Assembly (NCBI GenBank): GCA_029624735.1
Contig: JARSSM010000015.1
Span: 35,128 to 99,127 of the forward strand
Origin: Defluviicoccus sp.
GTDB taxonomy: Bacteria; Pseudomonadota; Alphaproteobacteria; Rhodospirillales; Defluviicoccaceae
DNA length: 64,000 bases
Direction: 5' to 3'
In this document: positions 55,516-64,000 of the stretch, in pieces
Position numbering within the stretch: position 1 is the stretch's first letter
How the letters are laid out: each line of letters starts with the position of its first letter
Notes under the pieces: model-generated
The model's input: only the letters and a program-made list of their open reading frames with translations
Databases searched by the model: none
What the model was told of the DNA's origin: nothing
Program-made: the position numbers and the translations under genes

Positions 55516-56310
55516 GTGAGTCTGGACGTCCCGGGGGGGATGCAGTTGATCCCGCTCGGGCGTGTCGATTCTACGAACGAGGAAGCGATTCGGCGCTGCC
55601 GGGCTGGTGCGGCCGATGGCTGCGTCATCTGGGCGGAACAGCAGAGCCAGGGCCGCGGCCGGCGCGGCCGGTCGTGGCTGTCGCCGCGCGGAAATCTCTA
55701 TGTCTCGATCGTCGTCAGGCCGCGTGTGCCGTCAACGGCCTATGCGCAGCTGAGTTTCGTTGCCAGCCTCGCCGTGGCTGACGCAGTCGCGGCGCACCTG
55801 CCGGACGGGAGCGTCGTCGACTGCAAATGGCCGAACGACGTCCTGGTCGCGGGCCGCAAAGTGGCGGGGCTGCTGCTCGAGTCCGGAGGCGGGCAGGGGG
55901 CCCAGGGCGACTGGGTGGTGGCCGGCATCGGCATCAACGTCGCCTGGGCACCGGAGGACGATGCGGTCCTCTATCCGGCGACAGCGCTTGCCGCTGAAGG
56001 GAGCACGGCCGCCGTCGCGGACGTCGTCGGGAGCCTGCTCACGGCGTTCGCCAATTGGCGAACGGCGTGGGAAGGGGAGGGGTTTAGCGCGATCCGCAGC
56101 GCCTGGCGGGCGCGCGCGCACGGGCTTGGCGCGCCGATCACGGTGCGCCTGGAAACGGAAACGCTGAGCGGGATCTTCCGCGATCTCGACGATGCGGGCG
56201 CGCTCATCCTGGAGCAGGACTCAAGGCTTCGCACCATCACCGCGGGTGACGTCTTCCCCGCGCAGGCAGTGACCGAGAATGCAATGCACGAGGGCCAGTC
56301 CCGATGCTGA
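55516..56310 (+). CDS. birA: biotin--[acetyl-CoA-carboxylase] ligase
   Basis: Attaches biotin to BCCP. The biotin-binding core is STNEEA, then QGRGRRGRSWLSPRGNLYVS, and the later segment CKWPNDVLVAGRKVAGLLLE. The N-terminal DNA-binding HTH of E. coli BirA is absent, so this form is a ligase only (264 residues). The GTG start follows nuoN closely; it overlaps coaX by seven bases. The nuo-birA-coaX-rnj order is common in alphaproteobacteria. Confidence 0.94.
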   Translation: MSLDVPGGMQLIPLGRVDSTNEEAIRRCRAGAADGCVIWAEQQSQGRGRRGRSWLSPRGNLYVSIVVRPRVPSTAYAQLSFVASLAVADAVAAHLPDGSVVDCKWPNDVLVAGRKVAGLLLESGGGQGAQGDWVVAGIGINVAWAPEDDAVLYPATALAAEGSTAAVADVVGSLLTAFANWRTAWEGEGFSAIRSAWRARAHGLGAPITVRLETETLSGIFRDLDDAGALILEQDSRLRTITAGDVFPAQAVTENAMHEGQSRC

Positions 56311-57080
56311 TGGCGATTGACGCCGGCAATACGAATACCGTGTTCGCGGTCTTCGATGACGAAGGAAAGATCCGCGGCGAGTGGCGCGCGGCGACGATGG
56401 CCAACCGCACCGCCGATGAGACCGGCGTGTGGCTCGCGACACTGCTGCAGATGGAGGGCCTCGACCGCCGCGACATCACGGCAGCGATCATCGCCTCGGT
56501 GGTGCCGGCAACGCTGTTCAGCCTGCGCCTTCTGTGCCGTCGCTACTTCGGCGTGCCGGCACAGGTGATCGGCACGCCCGACGTCGATATCGGCATCGAG
56601 ATCCTGCTCGACCGGCCCGAAGAGGTCGGCGCCGACCGGCTGGTGAATGCGGTGGGAGCCTTTATCGAGTATGGGGGGCCTAAGATCATCGTCGATTTCG
56701 GGACCGCGACGACGTTCGATGTGATCGACGACAAGGGCAATTACCTGGGCGGCGCGATCGCGCCCGGTGTCAACCTTTCGATCGAGGCTTTGCACAAGGC
56801 CTCGGCCCAGCTACCGCGGGTGGCGATCGGCCGGCCGGAGCGGGTCATCGGCAAGAACACCGTGCAGGCGATCCGGGCCGGAATTTTCTGGGGCTATCTC
56901 AGCATGATCGAGGGTCTGATTGCACGTATACGTCAAGAACTCGGGACCCCTGCCGAGGTGATCGCGACCGGCGGGCTCGCGCCGCTGTTCGCCGAGTGCA
57001 GCGCGATCCTGTGCCACTCCGATCCCGACCTGACCTTGAAGGGCCTCTATGCCGTGCACCGCCGCAATCAGGCACAATGA
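56304..57080 (+). CDS. coaX: type III pantothenate kinase
   Basis: First step of coenzyme A synthesis. The ATP/phosphate motif is LMAIDAGNTNTVFAVFD. The catalytic Asp region is PEEVGADRLVNAVGA, followed by IIVDFGTATTFDVI and GGAIAPGVNLS. The 258 residues are typical for CoaX, which has no similarity to CoaA. Its TGA overlaps the rnj start. Confidence 0.95.
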   Translation: MLMAIDAGNTNTVFAVFDDEGKIRGEWRAATMANRTADETGVWLATLLQMEGLDRRDITAAIIASVVPATLFSLRLLCRRYFGVPAQVIGTPDVDIGIEILLDRPEEVGADRLVNAVGAFIEYGGPKIIVDFGTATTFDVIDDKGNYLGGAIAPGVNLSIEALHKASAQLPRVAIGRPERVIGKNTVQAIRAGIFWGYLSMIEGLIARIRQELGTPAEVIATGGLAPLFAECSAILCHSDPDLTLKGLYAVHRRNQAQ

Positions 57081-58774
57081 TGCCGGTTGAAGGTGTCGAT
57101 GAGTTGGTCTTCCTGCCGCTGGGCGGGGCGGGGGAGATCGGCATGAACCTCAACCTCTACGGCTACGGCGCGGCCGAGCAGCGGCGCTGGCTGATGATCG
57201 ATTGTGGCATCGGCTTCGGCGCCGCCGGGATGCCCGGTGTCGATGTCGTCATGCCGGATCCGAGCTACATCGTCGAGCGCCGCGACCGGCTTGAAGGTTT
57301 GGTGCTGACGCACGCGCACGAAGACCATCTGGGCGCGATTCCATACCTTTGGCCGCTTCTGCGCTGCCCCGTGTATGGCAGCGACTTCGCGCTCGCAATT
57401 TTGCGCGGCAAGCTGGCGCGGACGAGTTTCGCCGCCGAGGTGCCGCTCAAGCCGATCGCGCCCAAGCAGACGGTCGCACTGGGGCCGTTCACGCTCGGCT
57501 TCATTAGCGTGGCGCATTCCATTCCGGAAGCGCACGCGGTCGTCATCCGCACGGGCGCTGGAACCGTGGTCCATACCGGTGACTGGAAACTCGACCCGGA
57601 ACCGGTGGTCGGCGGCTTTGCCGACGAAGATGCACTGGAGCGGGTCGGCGACGAAGGGGTGCTGGGCCTTATCTGCGATTCCACGAACGTTTTCGAGCCG
57701 GGCCGCGCCGGCTCCGAAGGCACGCTACTGGCGCCGCTGACGGAGCTGATCGGTTCCTGTACGAACCGCGTCGCCGTCACCTGCTTTTCCAGCAACATCG
57801 CGCGGATGCATACGATCGCGACGGCAGCCCATCGCAACGGCCGCGAGGTCGTCCTTGCCGGCTCGGCGGTCGCGCGGAACTATGTCGCCGCCAAGGAGTG
57901 CGGCTACTTGGGCGAGTTGCCCGCTTTCCTGGATACGGACGCTGCCAGCTATCTGCCGCGCAACAAGATCGTGCTCGTGTGCACCGGCAGCCAGGGCGAA
58001 CCCAACGCCGCGCTGGCGCGGCTTGCGGCCGGGGAGCATCCGTCGCTGGCGCTTGAGACAGGCGACACGGTCATCTTCTCCTCGCGCGTCATTCCCGGCA
58101 ACGAGATCGCCATCGGCCGGCTGCAGAACCAGCTGTTACGGCGCGGGATCACGATCATCGGCCACCGGCAGGCGCGAATCCACGTCTCCGGCCACCCGGC
58201 CCGCGATGAACTGGCCCGCATGTATGCGCTGGTGCGGCCGCGCGTTGCGGTGCCCGTGCATGGCGAACTGCGCCACATGATGGAGCACGCGCGGCTTGCA
58301 ACCGACCGGGGTGTCCCGCACACGATCGTTGCCGAGAACGGGACGATGGTCCGCTTGAGCCCCGGTCCGGCGGCAGCGACGGAGGCGGTGCAGTCGGGGC
58401 GCTGGGCGCTTGAGGGAAACCGGGTCGTGCCGATCGCGGGCGAACTCATTCGCTACCGCACCAAGGCGGTTTACGAAGGCTCTGCATTTGTCACGGTCGC
58501 GCTGGCAGCGAAGCAGCAAGCCGCCGCCGATGTTCAGCTTTCGACGGTCGGGCTGCTGGAACAGGGCGAGGGGGAAGTGGCCGCGGCGCTCACGGCGGCC
58601 GTGCGAAAAGCGATCGACGACCTGCCGGCCTCAACCTATAAGGATGATGAGACGGTTCGCGAAGCGGTTAGGCTTACCGTTCGGCGAACCTGCCGCCAAT
58701 TGTTGGGCAAGCGGCCCATGACTCACGTTCACTTGGTAAGGAACGGTTTGGCGCGAGCCGGAGCCGAGGCATGA
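57077..58774 (+). CDS. rnj: ribonuclease J
   Basis: Metallo-beta-lactamase/beta-CASP ribonuclease involved in mRNA turnover and rRNA maturation. The zinc motif HAHEDHLGA, the GDWKLDPEP segment, SGHPARDEL and VPVHGELRHMMEHA are present. About 565 residues. Tandem ATGs at 57077 and 57080 are both possible; the first overlaps the coaX stop (ATGA). Its own TGA overlaps the ATG of the epimerase remnant. Confidence 0.95.
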   Translation: MMPVEGVDELVFLPLGGAGEIGMNLNLYGYGAAEQRRWLMIDCGIGFGAAGMPGVDVVMPDPSYIVERRDRLEGLVLTHAHEDHLGAIPYLWPLLRCPVYGSDFALAILRGKLARTSFAAEVPLKPIAPKQTVALGPFTLGFISVAHSIPEAHAVVIRTGAGTVVHTGDWKLDPEPVVGGFADEDALERVGDEGVLGLICDSTNVFEPGRAGSEGTLLAPLTELIGSCTNRVAVTCFSSNIARMHTIATAAHRNGREVVLAGSAVARNYVAAKECGYLGELPAFLDTDAASYLPRNKIVLVCTGSQGEPNAALARLAAGEHPSLALETGDTVIFSSRVIPGNEIAIGRLQNQLLRRGITIIGHRQARIHVSGHPARDELARMYALVRPRVAVPVHGELRHMMEHARLATDRGVPHTIVAENGTMVRLSPGPAAATEAVQSGRWALEGNRVVPIAGELIRYRTKAVYEGSAFVTVALAAKQQAAADVQLSTVGLLEQGEGEVAAALTAAVRKAIDDLPASTYKDDETVREAVRLTVRRTCRQLLGKRPMTHVHLVRNGLARAGAEA

Positions 58775-58845
58775 TCGGCAGGGTCAATCAGGTGGCGATT
58801 GCGGTCCCTGACCTCGGTGCGGCAACAGCGGACGACAGCCGATGA
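58771..58845 (+). pseudogene. truncated methylmalonyl-CoA epimerase (N-terminal remnant)
   Basis: A 24-codon frame beginning IGRVNQVAIAVPDLGAAT and then stopping. This matches the invariant N-terminus of methylmalonyl-CoA epimerase (IGRLNHVAIAVPDLxAA), a gene that usually sits between rnj and the DUF1467 gene in related genomes. Here about 110 residues, including most metal ligands, are gone. The ATG overlaps the rnj stop and the TGA overlaps the next start, so the fragment may still be translated as a coupling leader. Confidence 0.75.
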
Positions 58846-59081
58846 ACGTGTGGACCGGTATCGCCGTCTACATCGTCATCTGGTGGGTCGTCATCTTCAT
58901 GGTGCTGCCGTGGGGTGTGCGGCCGCTCGAGGCCGAAGACATCGCCAAGGGCCATGCTTCGGGCGCGCCGCGTCAGCCCCGGATCCTCACCAAAATGGCC
59001 GTGACGACCGTAATCGCTGCGCTCGTCTGGCTTGGTGTCTATTTCCTGATCGACAGCGGCGCGATTTCTTTCCGCGAGTAG
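58842..59081 (+). CDS. DUF1467 family small membrane protein
   Basis: A 79-residue protein with two hydrophobic helices (about 5-24 and 50-70) around a polar loop VRPLEAEDIAKGHASGAP. It fits the DUF1467 family of alphaproteobacteria, found next to proS and rnj. Function unknown. The ATG overlaps the stop of the epimerase remnant (ATGA). Confidence 0.85.
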   Translation: MNVWTGIAVYIVIWWVVIFMVLPWGVRPLEAEDIAKGHASGAPRQPRILTKMAVTTVIAALVWLGVYFLIDSGAISFRE

Positions 59082-59084
59082 GAC

Positions 59085-59663
59085 ATGTCCGGGTACTGCC
59101 GCGTCGCACCGGGCCACCCCGTGCATCAGCCCTATCACGATCGGGAGTACGGCTTTCCGGTCGCGGACGAAGCAGTGCTGTACGAGCGCTTGAGCCTCGA
59201 GATCTTTCAGGCCGGACTGTCCTGGGAGATCGTGCTCAAGAAGCGGGCAGCGCTCAACCATGCGTTTGCTTCCTTCTCCGTCGACCGCGTTGCTGCCTTT
59301 GACGCCTCGGATCTGGAACGGTTGCTGCACGACGCCGCCATCATTCGCAACCGTCGCAAGATCGAGGCGGTAATCGCGAACGCAGCCCAAATCCAGGCGC
59401 TACGCGTAACGTCCGGTGGCTTTTCGCAGTGGCTTGCAGCCCTTCACCCGCGCCCGCACGAAGCATGGCTCAGCCAGTTTCGCGAAACGTTCCGCTTCAT
59501 GGGGGCCGAGGTTGTGCGGGAATTCTTGCTCAGCACCGGCTATTTGCCGGGCGCCCATGCCGAAGACTGCCCAATCTACCCGGTGATTTTGGCGACGGCG
59601 CCGCCTTGGCTGGCGACCGCCAAGGACGCACGCTTGCAGGTGGGAACGGGCGAAATTCCGTGA
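59085..59663 (+). CDS. tag: DNA-3-methyladenine glycosylase I
   Basis: Base-excision enzyme for alkylated adenine. It has YHDREYGFPVADEAVLYERL, LEIFQAGLSWEIVLKKR and the C-terminal zinc region STGYLPGAHAEDCPIY; with the early Cys5 and His18 this gives the family zinc ligands. Its 192 residues match Tag. The usual HDEEWG motif is HDREYG here, so substrate preference could differ. It starts 3 bp after DUF1467. Confidence 0.88.
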   Translation: MSGYCRVAPGHPVHQPYHDREYGFPVADEAVLYERLSLEIFQAGLSWEIVLKKRAALNHAFASFSVDRVAAFDASDLERLLHDAAIIRNRRKIEAVIANAAQIQALRVTSGGFSQWLAALHPRPHEAWLSQFRETFRFMGAEVVREFLLSTGYLPGAHAEDCPIYPVILATAPPWLATAKDARLQVGTGEIP

Positions 59664-59693
59664 GCGCATCCGCGATGGCAGGACCCCAAAAAA

Positions 59694-59729
59694 GACTGTG
59701 GCAAGACCGTTACCGACCTTGCCCCAGTC
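59694..59729 (+). terminator. hairpin downstream of tag
   Basis: GACTG-T-GGCAAG pairs with CTTGCC-C-CAGTC (one mismatch), and a T7 run lies about 15 bases later (59744-59750). Likely transcript end for the birA-tag group. The rest of 59730-60005 shows no gene I can support. Confidence 0.4.
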
Positions 59730-60019
59730 ACGAAGCCATCGCTGTTTTTTTGCCTCGGCGCGCACTTCCGCAAAAAGCGCTGTTTCCGATGCGTCTGTTA
59801 ACGCTTCTTGAGAGTTTCCCCAAAAACCCGGGCCGAATTTCGCTTCGCCATGTGTCTGTTCCGACTACTGTCAAGACGTTACAGGAGAATAGGTGGAAGG
59901 TCACGTGTTTTTTCACCCAACGGTGTTAGAAAACGGCGCTTTGCCCGTGCAGCATGCCATTTTGCTCGTGCAACAAGAGCCGAATACTCCCCGTTCATCC
60001 GCATGAGAGAAGCAATGGC

Positions 60020-60484
60020 ATGACAAGGGGCTCCGTCTGGTGCAGACGAACGCTCGCGCTGGTCTGCTGCACGCTTGTCGCGGGCTTGTTTTCGCGCCCA
60101 GACGCCCCGCGGGCAGAAGCCAGTGCGAACCCGGAAGGCAGGGTGGTGGCGCTCAACCGTGAAGACTGCGCCCGGCTGCAGGGGATGGTGCCAGCCGACG
60201 CTGCCGACTATGTGCCGGGCGTCGATGTCGAAGGCCGGCCGGTGGCACCCGCCGATCTGCCGCGCGGGTCTTTCAACCCGGCACTGAGGGCGGCCGAGAT
60301 CGACGTCGAGCTGGGCGGCTTCGGCCGGCGATGGCGGCCCTTCGCACGACCCGCCGATGTCATCGTCGGCCGAATCGGCTTTGATCACGACGGCGCCATT
60401 CTCCTCAACGGCGAGCCGCTGGCAGCCGCAGACCGCGAGCGCCTGGCGGCAGCGTGCCGCGAGGAGGGCCTGAATCCGCGCTAG
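60020..60484 (+). CDS. secreted hypothetical protein
   Basis: A 154-residue product with an N-terminal signal sequence: basic start (MTRGSVWCRR), hydrophobic core (TLALVCCTLVAGLF) and a likely cleavage near APRAEA. The mature part contains REDCARLQGMVPADAADYVPGVDVEGRPVAPADL, a pattern found in conserved alphaproteobacterial periplasmic proteins of unknown role. The ATG at 60020 is preceded by GAGAGAAG. A longer frame from 59954 lacks a signal peptide and was not used. No function is proposed. Confidence 0.7.
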   Translation: MTRGSVWCRRTLALVCCTLVAGLFSRPDAPRAEASANPEGRVVALNREDCARLQGMVPADAADYVPGVDVEGRPVAPADLPRGSFNPALRAAEIDVELGGFGRRWRPFARPADVIVGRIGFDHDGAILLNGEPLAAADRERLAAACREEGLNPR

Positions 60485-60604
60485 CGGCACGCGTCAACCC
60501 AGGGACGTTGATGTCACCGGCCGGTTCGCATAGAAGTCGACAGCCCTCTGTCGCCGCGCTGCGGTGGCAACGCGGAAGGCGCCCCACCACCGCCAGGAAC
60601 GACG

Positions 60605-61918
60605 ATGCGCTGGTCCCAGTACTTTCTGCCGACGCTGAAGGAGACCCCTGCCGAGGCGCAGATCGCCTCGCATCGGCTGATGCTGCGCGCCGGCATGATC
60701 CGGCAGTCGAGCGCCGGGATCTATGCCTGGCTGCCGCTGGGCCTGCGCGTGCTGCGGAGGATCGAAAACATCGTCCGCGCGGAGCAGAACGCCGCCGGCT
60801 GCATCGAGATGCTGATGCCGACGCTGCAGCCGGCCGAGCTGTGGCGCGAGAGCGGCCGCTACGACGCCTATGGCCCGGAGATGCTGCGCTTCACCGATCG
60901 CCACGAGCGCGAGATGCTGTACGGGCCGACCAACGAGGAGCAGATCACCGAGATCTTTCGTGCGTCGGTGCGCAGCTATCGGCAGTTGCCGCGGCTGCTC
61001 TATCACATCCAGTGGAAGTTCCGCGACGAGATCCGGCCGCGCTTCGGCGTCATGCGCGGGCGCGAGTTCCTGATGAAGGACGCGTACTCGTTCGACCTCG
61101 ATCGTGCCGGCGCGATCAGGGCTTACAACAAGATGTTCATCTGTTACCTGCGCACATTCGAGAAAATGGGATTGAAGGCGATCCCGATGCGCGCGGAAAC
61201 CGGGCCGATCGGCGGCGACCTCAGCCATGAGTTCGTGATCCTGGCGGAAACGGGGGAAAGCGAAATCGCCTACCATCGGGACTTGGGCTCGTTCAATCTG
61301 GCCCAGGAGGCGATCGACTACGAGGGCGATCTGCAGCCGATGGTCGACACCTTCACGGCCAAGTACGCCGCCACCGACACAGAGCGCGACCCGGTGCGGG
61401 AAGCGGCGCTGGGCGATGCGCTGGTCACCGGGCGTGGCATCGAGGTCGGGCACATCTTCTATTTCGGCACCAAGTATTCGAAGGCGATGAATGCGGTCGT
61501 GGCCGGTCCCGACGGCGAGGAGAGCCAGGTCGAGATGGGCTCCTACGGCATCGGCGTGTCCCGCCTTGTCGGCGCCGCAATCGAGGCCTTTCATGACGAC
61601 GCAGGGATCCTGTGGCCGGAAGCGCTGGCGCCGTTCCGGGTTGGCCTGATCAACCTCAAGTCCGACGATGCCGCCTGCACGGCCGGCTGCGAGCGGATCT
61701 ATCAGGACCTCTTAACGCGCGGCTGCGAGGTGCTCTACGATGACCGGCCGGAACGCCCCGGCGTCAAGTTCGCCGATATGGACCTGATCGGCTTGCCGCA
61801 CCAGATCATCGTCGGGCCGCGCGGACTGGCCAAGGACCTGGTCGAGGTCAAGGACCGCCGCACCGGCGCGCGCATCGAGATGACGACCGAAGCCGCCGTG
61901 GCCGCGGTCGCGGGCTAA
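60605..61918 (+). CDS. proS: proline--tRNA ligase (short alphaproteobacterial type)
   Basis: Class II aminoacyl-tRNA synthetase of 437 residues. It has [20 protein letters not shown], motif 2 around [25 protein letters not shown], motif 3 [10 protein letters not shown], and the C-terminal anticodon-binding domain. The large editing (INS) domain between motifs 2 and 3 is missing, as in other alphaproteobacterial ProS. Confidence 0.96.
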   Translation: MRWSQYFLPTLKETPAEAQIASHRLMLRAGMIRQSSAGIYAWLPLGLRVLRRIENIVRAEQNAAGCIEMLMPTLQPAELWRESGRYDAYGPEMLRFTDRHEREMLYGPTNEEQITEIFRASVRSYRQLPRLLYHIQWKFRDEIRPRFGVMRGREFLMKDAYSFDLDRAGAIRAYNKMFICYLRTFEKMGLKAIPMRAETGPIGGDLSHEFVILAETGESEIAYHRDLGSFNLAQEAIDYEGDLQPMVDTFTAKYAATDTERDPVREAALGDALVTGRGIEVGHIFYFGTKYSKAMNAVVAGPDGEESQVEMGSYGIGVSRLVGAAIEAFHDDAGILWPEALAPFRVGLINLKSDDAACTAGCERIYQDLLTRGCEVLYDDRPERPGVKFADMDLIGLPHQIIVGPRGLAKDLVEVKDRRTGARIEMTTEAAVAAVAG

Positions 61919-61942
61919 CGCAGAGGGGGCGGATCGCAAGCC

Positions 61943-63179
61943 GTGTTCAGTGCGTTCGAGTGGATGGTCGCCTCGCGCTACCTGCGCGCGCGCAGACGCG
62001 AAGGCTTCATCTCGGTCATTGCCCTGTTCTCGCTGTTGGGCATTGCCTTGGGCGTGGCGACGCTGATCATCGTCATGTCGGTGATGAACGGCTTCAAGCA
62101 GGAACTGATGGGCCGCATTCTCGGCCTCAACGGCCACCTGACGGTCTACGGGCCGGTTGATGGCCTGGCGGACTTCGATGCCTTGAAGGATCGCCTGAGC
62201 ACCGTCGCGGGCGTCCGCATCGTGACGCCGATGATCGAGAACCAGGTGATGGCGACGGCGAACAGCGTTGCCCGCGGCGCCGTCGTGCGCGCCTTCCGCG
62301 CCGAAGACCTGCGGAAGAAGGCCATCATCGCTGACAATATCATCGCCGGTTCGCTCGATGCCTTCCAAGGCGAGGATGCGATCGTGATCGGCACCCGGAT
62401 GGCAGAAAGGATGGGGGTGCGGGTCGGCGATCCGGTGACCCTGATCTCGCCCAAGGGCAACGTGACCGCGTTCGGCTCGGTGCCCCGCCTCAAGGCGTAC
62501 ACCGTCGTCGCCATCTACGAGATCGGCATGTACGAATACGACGCCAACTTCGTGTTCATGCCGCTGGAAGCAGCGCAGACCTACTTCCGCATGGCGACGA
62601 CGGTGAGCGCGCTCGAAGTGTTCGCCGACAGCCCGGAGAAGGCAACCGCGCTGGTCCGCCCGCTCGCCAAAGCCGCCGGCGATCTCGCCCGGGTGCAGGA
62701 CTGGCAGCGGACGAATGCAAGCTTTTTCAACGCGATCCAGGTTGAGAGGAACGTCATGTTCCTGATCCTGACGTTGATCATCGTCGTCGCCGCGTTCAAC
62801 ATCATTTCCAGCCTGATCATGCTGGTCAAAGACAAGGGCCGCGACATTGCCATTCTGCGGACGATGGGCGCCACCAAGGGCGCCGTCATGCGGATCTTCT
62901 TTCTCGCCGGTGCCAGCATCGGCGTTGTCGGCACGACGGCTGGCGTGATCCTAGGCCTTGCATTCACCAGCAACATCGAGTCGATCCGCCAGGCCATCCA
63001 ATCGCTCACCGGGACCGAGCTGTTCGCGGCCGAGATCTACTTCCTGTCGCAGCTGCCGGCGATCGTCGATCCGCTCGAAGTCGTCGCGGTAACGGCAATG
63101 GCGTTTACACTGACGCTGCTGGCGACCCTCTATCCATCCTGGAAGGCGGCGCGCATCGATCCGGCGGAAGCGCTCCGAT

Positions 63180-63187
<8 letters not shown>
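61943..63187 (+). CDS. lolC: lipoprotein-releasing ABC transporter permease LolC/LolE
   Basis: Inner-membrane subunit that extracts lipoproteins for outer-membrane transport. It has an N-terminal helix ([30 protein letters not shown]), a large periplasmic domain and three C-terminal helices. [24 protein letters not shown] is the FtsX-like coupling region. A single LolC/E-type gene is present, so it probably forms a homodimer (sometimes called LolF). The GTG at 61943 is the start; the end overlaps lolD. Confidence 0.93.
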
Positions 63188-63860
<673 letters not shown>

Positions 63861-63897
63861 TGCCCCGACCGGAAGCGATGCCCTCAAGAATCCGTGG

Positions 63898-63919
63898 ATG
63901 GCCGGCCTGCGCCGGCCAT
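63898..63919 (+). repeat. palindromic repeat (REP-like), copy E
   Basis: ATGGCCGGC and GCCGGCCAT around CTGC, preceded by CCGTGG, the same family as the copies at 17.7-18.5 kb. It lies 38 bp after lolD. Confidence 0.7.
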
Positions 63920-63954
63920 GAGGGGGCAAGGGAAAGGCCCGCCCACGGTCCGAA

Positions 63955-64000
63955 CCGGATAGATAGTGGACAGATTAGACCGGGTAGATGGTTGACACGT
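63955..64000. mobile_element. possible terminus of an insertion element
   Basis: Two imperfect direct repeats, ACCGGATAGATAGTGGACAG and ACCGGGTAGATGGTTGACAC, lie next to each other at the window edge. Short tandem repeats ending in TTGACAC occur at ends of IS481- or IS21-like elements. No transposase is visible because the window ends. Confidence 0.3.

Overview
The window looks like a GC-rich alphaproteobacterial chromosome, most likely from the Rhodospirillales or Azospirillum-like lineage. The evidence is the fused ispDF gene, the block ntrB-ntrC-ntrY-ntrX-trkA-dat-HAD-hfq-hflX, an SOS cassette imuA-imuB-dnaE2 with a GTTC-N7-GTTC LexA box, the order tig-clpP-clpX-lon-hup, a full nuoA-N operon followed by birA-coaX-rnj, a short ProS, and lolCE-lolD. 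Species cannot be fixed from sequence alone.

Layout: 1-1250 (minus) is the 5' part of an AT-rich AIPR-family phage-resistance gene that runs off the left edge. 1369-2553 is ispDF. 2797-9087 holds two nitrogen two-component systems (NtrBC, NtrYX), then trkA, a D-amino-acid aminotransferase, a HAD phosphatase, hfq, hflX and an inositol-monophosphatase-family gene (to 14825). 14902-20400 is an accessory zone. It contains a VapBC/FitAB-type toxin-antitoxin pair with a visible operator and a membrane-anchored alpha/beta hydrolase bracketed by a duplicated vapC 3' end. Next come a 449-bp tandem duplication carrying decayed GIY-YIG nuclease genes between palindromic repeats, a compact stand-alone reverse transcriptase preceded by a 50-residue hydrophobic ORF and a structured, possibly RNA-coding region, a MITE-like inverted repeat, and an orphan HigA with a scrap of HigB. 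20522-33367 carries metabolic genes (beta-hydroxyacid dehydrogenase, aldo/keto reductase, DadA, NnrDE, malonyl-CoA decarboxylase), a ParA-like ATPase and the mutasome. 33518-41100 has tRNA-Leu, the trigger factor and ATP-dependent protease genes, HU, tRNA-Val and tRNA-Asp. 41161-55505 is the complete 14-gene complex I operon. 55516-63860 has birA, coaX, RNase J, a decayed methylmalonyl-CoA epimerase start, a DUF1467 gene, tag, a secreted hypothetical, proS, lolC/E and lolD. The last 140 bp carry another palindrome and what may be the edge of an insertion element.

The core genes form tight operons with ATGA or TGATG overlaps (ntrBC-YX, nuoD-E-F, nuoJ-K, birA-coaX-rnj, lolC/E-lolD). The most interesting parts are the reverse transcriptase locus with its small upstream ORF and structured leader, the long histidine-rich insertion in the trigger factor, and the relic-rich zone at 15.6-18.6 kb. 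Large ORFs antisense to GC-rich genes were treated as artefacts.
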